A stretch of DNA of 64,000 bases, from positions 62,001-126,000 of the forward strand of contig NZ_FOYY01000003.1 in assembly GCF_900112445.1 (NCBI RefSeq). Direction: 5' to 3'. The stretch is from Thiomicrospira sp. ALE5 (GTDB taxonomy: Bacteria; Pseudomonadota; Gammaproteobacteria; Thiomicrospirales; Thiomicrospiraceae). The stretch's first letter is position 1, and each line of letters begins with the position of its first letter. Made by a program: the position numbers and the translations under genes. The notes below the pieces were generated by a model. That model made no database searches, was not told the DNA's origin, and was given only the letters and a program-made list of their open reading frames with translations. This document shows, one piece after another, positions 61,156 to 64,000 of this stretch.

Positions 61156-61336
61156 AACAACTCAACTTATGGGGCAAGTTATTAAAAATTACGCCTGCTT
61201 TGTTTGTATTGGCCGGACTGATGATACTGCTGAAAGAATTGATGGAGTATGTTCGATAAAGTTTGGAGTTATTGTTGAACCAAGCCTTTATGCCCTTTGG
61301 GTATGGTGCTAGATGGAAAAACGCGAATAGAATGAA

Positions 61337-61495
61337 ATGCCAAACGGAGCTATCAATTATCATTACGAAGATAATACGAAATTGGCTGAAAGCCCAAGCG
61401 GTATAAAATTGAACATTCACGTGCTCGCGCGAGAACTGAAAACCTCGGCAGAACTTGAAATAATGCAACACATCGTAAAACAGAATTTAAATTAA
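61337..61495 (+). CDS. Small hypothetical ORF
   Basis: A 52-residue ORF: MPNGAINYHYEDNTKLAESP ... HVLARELKTSAELEIMQHIV. No family recognised; it looks like the end of a larger accessory gene or a small antitoxin-like protein. It lies in an otherwise empty region (61156-61553) that also holds the end of the shifted frame above and a palindrome. Confidence 0.3.
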   Translation: MPNGAINYHYEDNTKLAESPSGIKLNIHVLARELKTSAELEIMQHIVKQNLN

Positions 61496-61502
61496 AAAAT
61501 AA

Positions 61503-61524
61503 CAACCACCAGGCCTGGTGGTTG
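61503..61524. repeat. 22-bp perfect palindrome around CAGGCCTG
   Basis: The palindrome CAGGCCTG at 61510 is extended on both sides to a perfect 22-base dyad (61503-61524; half-site CAACCACCAGG). It is the longest symmetric copy in the window. It lies 30 bases before the GT2 gene at 61554. Confidence 0.85.
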
Positions 61525-61553
61525 CAAGAAAGAAAACTAAAGCGAAATAAAGA

Positions 61554-62468
61554 ATGTCAGAAACCCCATTTTTCTCAGTTGTGATACCTGTTTATAATCG
61601 AGCTAACCAAATAGAAAAATGTTTAACTAGCCTTGTAAATCAAATGGAAAATTCTTTTGAAGTGATAATTGTTGACGATGGGTCAAGGGATGTTGCTATA
61701 TTAGAGAAAACTATAGATGACTATTGTGATGATAGAATGGTATTAATTAAACATAAGGAAAATATTAATGGAGCTGCGGCACGCAATACAGGTATTAAAG
61801 AAGCAAAAGGTAAGTATATCTGTTTTTTAGATTCGGATGATTATTGGGGAAAGGATAGGCTTTTATCCTTAAAAGATTTTATTAAAAAAATAGACAAAAA
61901 TGATTCATGGGTTATATATTCGCCAGTACATGTTTACTCGGGTAAAAAGTACTTGTTTAGAAAACCCAATAATATAAAAAAAGATGAAAAAGTATTTGAT
62001 TATTTGATGTTGAAAAATGGCTTAATGCAAACCAGTACTTTAGTCATAAAAAATAGGAGAGACGCTACACCTTTGTTTGATGAACGATTTAAAAGGCATC
62101 AAGATTATGACTTCGTTATCACATTGGAGGGAAGAGGGTATCATTTTATTTTCTTTGATACGGACTCTATTCACTGGTGTATTGGCGGCCGAAAAGAGTT
62201 GAAGATGAAAGGTGCTAACTTTGAATACTTTAATTGGTGGATTAATGAAAATAGAAATAGAATTTCCTCAATTTCTTATAAGGCTTATTGTTTAAATGTA
62301 TTAGCCCCATCTGCTTTTGAAAATTTAAATTTTTTATATGGTTTTAAATTATTAGTTTCAAATTATTATTATAGTGGGTTCTTAAAGTCATTGACGCGCT
62401 GCCTAAAATCAACTATTTTTGGAATTTTGCAATTATTTGGTAGAAGGTTTTGTAGTGGAAAAAATTGA
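61554..62468 (+). CDS. Glycosyltransferase family 2
   Basis: A 304-residue GT-A enzyme. VVIPVYNRANQIEKCLTSLV and VIIVDDGSRD start it, and ICFLDSDDYW is the DxD-type motif with NGAAARNTGIKEAKG before it. DERFKRHQDYDFVITLEGRG continues. The gene is AT-rich. It probably adds a sugar to the O-unit. It overlaps the next gene by 14 bases. Confidence 0.9.
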   Translation: MSETPFFSVVIPVYNRANQIEKCLTSLVNQMENSFEVIIVDDGSRDVAILEKTIDDYCDDRMVLIKHKENINGAAARNTGIKEAKGKYICFLDSDDYWGKDRLLSLKDFIKKIDKNDSWVIYSPVHVYSGKKYLFRKPNNIKKDEKVFDYLMLKNGLMQTSTLVIKNRRDATPLFDERFKRHQDYDFVITLEGRGYHFIFFDTDSIHWCIGGRKELKMKGANFEYFNWWINENRNRISSISYKAYCLNVLAPSAFENLNFLYGFKLLVSNYYYSGFLKSLTRCLKSTIFGILQLFGRRFCSGKN

Positions 62469-63666
62469 TTTTTTAGCACCTGAAAATGTTATGTTTTCTA
62501 TTATTTATTTAGTAGTGGTGTCTTTATTTTTTTCAATTTTTATAAGAATGCTTGTTAAATCTCATGTCAACACACTGTATTTTGTTTTTGTTTTGGTGTT
62601 CTATTACTTTATTTTTATTTCTAATCATTTTTTTGATTATTTGCCATTTTATCCAGACACTCGTATGTTTTTTTCAATGTTAACGGATAATGAGGTGCCT
62701 GTATATCAGTCAAAAGGTGTTCATCAGTATTTTTTGTTTACCCAGCCTCTAAAATTAATGTCAGCTTACACTCTTGAATTTTTTATGATTCTTTTGATAA
62801 GTATTTCAGTTTTTTCATACGCTTTAATCTGGCGGGCATTTGAGATTTATTCGATCCACAAGGAGATAAGGTTAACTCATAAGATATTTCAATTTTACAT
62901 TTTATTGATATGTATTTATCCAGCATCTTTGCTGTTTCTAACAATCCCATTGCGTGAGTGGGTAACTCTTCTTGGATTCGCTATTTTATTCTATTCTATT
63001 GTCCTTCTGGTAACCAAGTCAAAGTATGGTTGGCTTTGGTTCTTTTTGGCGTTTATAGTGATTGTGATACCACGTCCAATCATGGCTATTGTGCCGCTTA
63101 TTGCATTATCTTTAGTTTACGGCAGCTTCAAATTAAAAGCTTTATTTTTTGGTTTTTCAATAGTTATAGTTCCCGTATTGTTTGAGTTTTTTACGCATTA
63201 CAGATTTACCCCAGAATTTTTTGCTTACTTGAGGAACTCAGCTAATCAGACCTATGAGGCAAGTGGGATGGTTTACGGTGTGGTTGTTTGGCGCTCTTAT
63301 TTTGATATTATTTTAGATTTACCTTTGCTGTTTTTACAATTCCTTTTGTCACCTTTACCCATACTTCACAGCGTTAACCCAATGACTATGAAGGCACACT
63401 TATTAGATGCTGCGTTTGTTTTTATTGTTATAGGTCTTGCACTGCTTAACATGAAAAGATATATGTTTATATTTTTATTCTTTACTATATTTGTTGCCGT
63501 TTTTTCGATTTGGGAGTTTTATATTGGTGGTGCAGTAAGGCATCGTTTACCGCTGGTAGTGCTACTGTTGCCTATTGCGGCATTAACCTTGTCACAGATT
63601 AAATATATTATACCGACTAGAAAAAGGGCGAGGAAGTATGCTAACCATAATAGTCTCAACAGCTAA
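62455..63666 (+). CDS. O-antigen polymerase-like multi-pass membrane protein
   Basis: From GTG 62455, 403 residues with about ten hydrophobic segments. It resembles EpsG/Wzy-type polymerases in layout; the segment LRNSANQTYEASGMVYGV between membrane segments may face the periplasm. Wzy proteins join O-units into a chain. The TTG at 62419 gives a longer start but overlaps more of the GT2. Strongly AT-rich. Confidence 0.65.
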   Translation: MEKIDFLAPENVMFSIIYLVVVSLFFSIFIRMLVKSHVNTLYFVFVLVFYYFIFISNHFFDYLPFYPDTRMFFSMLTDNEVPVYQSKGVHQYFLFTQPLKLMSAYTLEFFMILLISISVFSYALIWRAFEIYSIHKEIRLTHKIFQFYILLICIYPASLLFLTIPLREWVTLLGFAILFYSIVLLVTKSKYGWLWFFLAFIVIVIPRPIMAIVPLIALSLVYGSFKLKALFFGFSIVIVPVLFEFFTHYRFTPEFFAYLRNSANQTYEASGMVYGVVVWRSYFDIILDLPLLFLQFLLSPLPILHSVNPMTMKAHLLDAAFVFIVIGLALLNMKRYMFIFLFFTIFVAVFSIWEFYIGGAVRHRLPLVVLLLPIAALTLSQIKYIIPTRKRARKYANHNSLNS

Positions 63667-64000
63667 TCAACGTATTTCTGGTTTAAATTTAAAGCCAGTT
63701 CATAGTGATGTTTGTTATGTTGTTGTCCATCAAGTTTATGATGAATCATATACTAATGAAGCGCTGTCTGATTTTATTTCTCGTGATGATGTGACTTACA
63801 TTCGCTTGGATTACCCCGGTCTTTCTAAAAGTCGGAATGTTGGCTTGAGCAGCGTTAAGACCAAGTATGCCTACATTATGGATGATGATGTGGATTTTGA
63901 CTTGGCAAAAATGAGTCAACTGGTTAATTGGATGGAAGTAAATCAGGTTGACGTGGCAACTTGTCAGTTTGTTTTTGAAAATGATTCATTACCACGCAGT
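63638..64000 (+). CDS. Glycosyltransferase family 2, truncated by window end
   Basis: ATG 63638 overlaps the previous stop; the frame is open to the window end (121 codons). It begins MLTIIVSTANQRISGLNL, with GLSKSRNVGLSSVKTKYAYIMDDDVDF, the GT-A DxD motif. It is probably another O-antigen glycosyltransferase. Confidence 0.75.
   Translation, partial: MLTIIVSTANQRISGLNLKPVHSDVCYVVVHQVYDESYTNEALSDFISRDDVTYIRLDYPGLSKSRNVGLSSVKTKYAYIMDDDVDFDLAKMSQLVNWMEVNQVDVATCQFVFENDSLPRS

Larger units (their letters stand above)
1588..61517. repeat. Highly iterated palindrome CAGGCCTG (about 35 exact copies)
   Basis: Exact copies start at 1588, 4058, 4481, 7080, 10194, 11269, 11744, 13780, 16316, 16442, 18734, 19159, 19384, 20941, 32882, 35221, 36129, 36565, 37696, 38885, 39931, 40634, 43886, 48578, 49290, 49839, 50431, 50964, 51354, 51531, 53119, 59206, 59343, 60136, 61510, counted by eye. 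About 13 extend to ACCAGGCCTGGT. By chance an 8-mer occurs about once in 65 kb. Most lie in genes, encoding QAW or AGL. None lies in 20.95-32.88 kb or in the AT-rich 44-48.5 kb and 61.55-64 kb stretches. The coordinates span the set; the copies are isolated sites. Confidence 0.88.

Overview
This window looks like a chromosome segment from a Gammaproteobacterium of moderate GC. The gene order bamA-skp-lpxD-fabZ-lpxA-lpxB-rnhB, CheV, and the LPS-core genes (hldD, waaC, msbA, lpxL) fit a Thiotrichales/Thiomicrospira-like organism. That genus-level guess is weak. No rRNA, tRNA, transposase, integrase or CRISPR array was recognised.

Layout. (1) 1-12.4 kb is conserved core: outer-membrane assembly and lipid A synthesis, RNase HII, CheV, ribosomal protein L36 type B (minus strand, too short for most ORF callers), a DinG/YoaA helicase, TsaB, a universal stress protein, a YlqF-type GTPase and a small HhH protein. 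(2) 12.4-28.2 kb is lipid A/LPS core: lpxL-msbA and a phosphatase on the minus strand, then a sugar-kinase-like gene, hldD, waaC, tandem DDG-motif glycosyltransferases, a second GT9 heptosyltransferase, an AT-rich kinase, a GT8-like transferase, an O-antigen ligase and ParB-like 'GxHR' proteins. (3) 28.2-37.1 kb makes nucleotide sugars: wzz, ugd, a UDP-glucuronate 4-epimerase, rmlB and rmlA. These are interspersed with toxin-antitoxin, Fic and GIY-YIG genes. REP-like palindromes lie between genes and also in frame inside ugd, the epimerase and rmlB. (4) 37.1-40.65 kb is an array of accessory genes (RelE-type pair, YhcG/DUF1016 nuclease, two ORF6N proteins) separated by repeated chimeric mini-ORFs. 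(5) 40.6-56.5 kb is a dTDP-Fuc4N-type O-antigen module (three WecF-like transferases, acyltransferase, formyltransferase, WecE aminotransferase, PglK-like flippase) plus an AT-rich Gfo/Idh-FkbM-ATP-grasp module and a DUF2971/FRG/membrane-protein accessory patch. (6) 56.5-64 kb has a GxHR protein, an asparagine-synthase-like protein without the catalytic Cys, gene debris, membrane proteins, a GT2, a Wzy-like polymerase and a truncated GT2.

Pathway logic. RmlA and RmlB give dTDP-4-keto-6-deoxyglucose, WecE aminates it, an acetyl- or formyltransferase caps the amine, and WecF-like enzymes transfer the sugar. Ugd and the epimerase supply UDP-GlcA/GalA. The flippase, Wzy-like protein, Wzz and ligase would export, polymerise, measure and attach the chain.

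Two signals stand out. First, the palindrome CAGGCCTG (often ACCAGGCCTGGT) occurs about 35 times, far above chance. It is common in the core genes and nearly absent from the AT-rich, probably acquired, genes. Second, several visible gene fusions and truncations break exactly at this palindrome, including the four mini-ORFs separating the accessory genes and a wecE fragment joined to a wecF-like gene. This suggests palindrome-associated recombination in a fast-changing O-antigen locus. It is an inference from sequence alone, and assembly artefact must be excluded.
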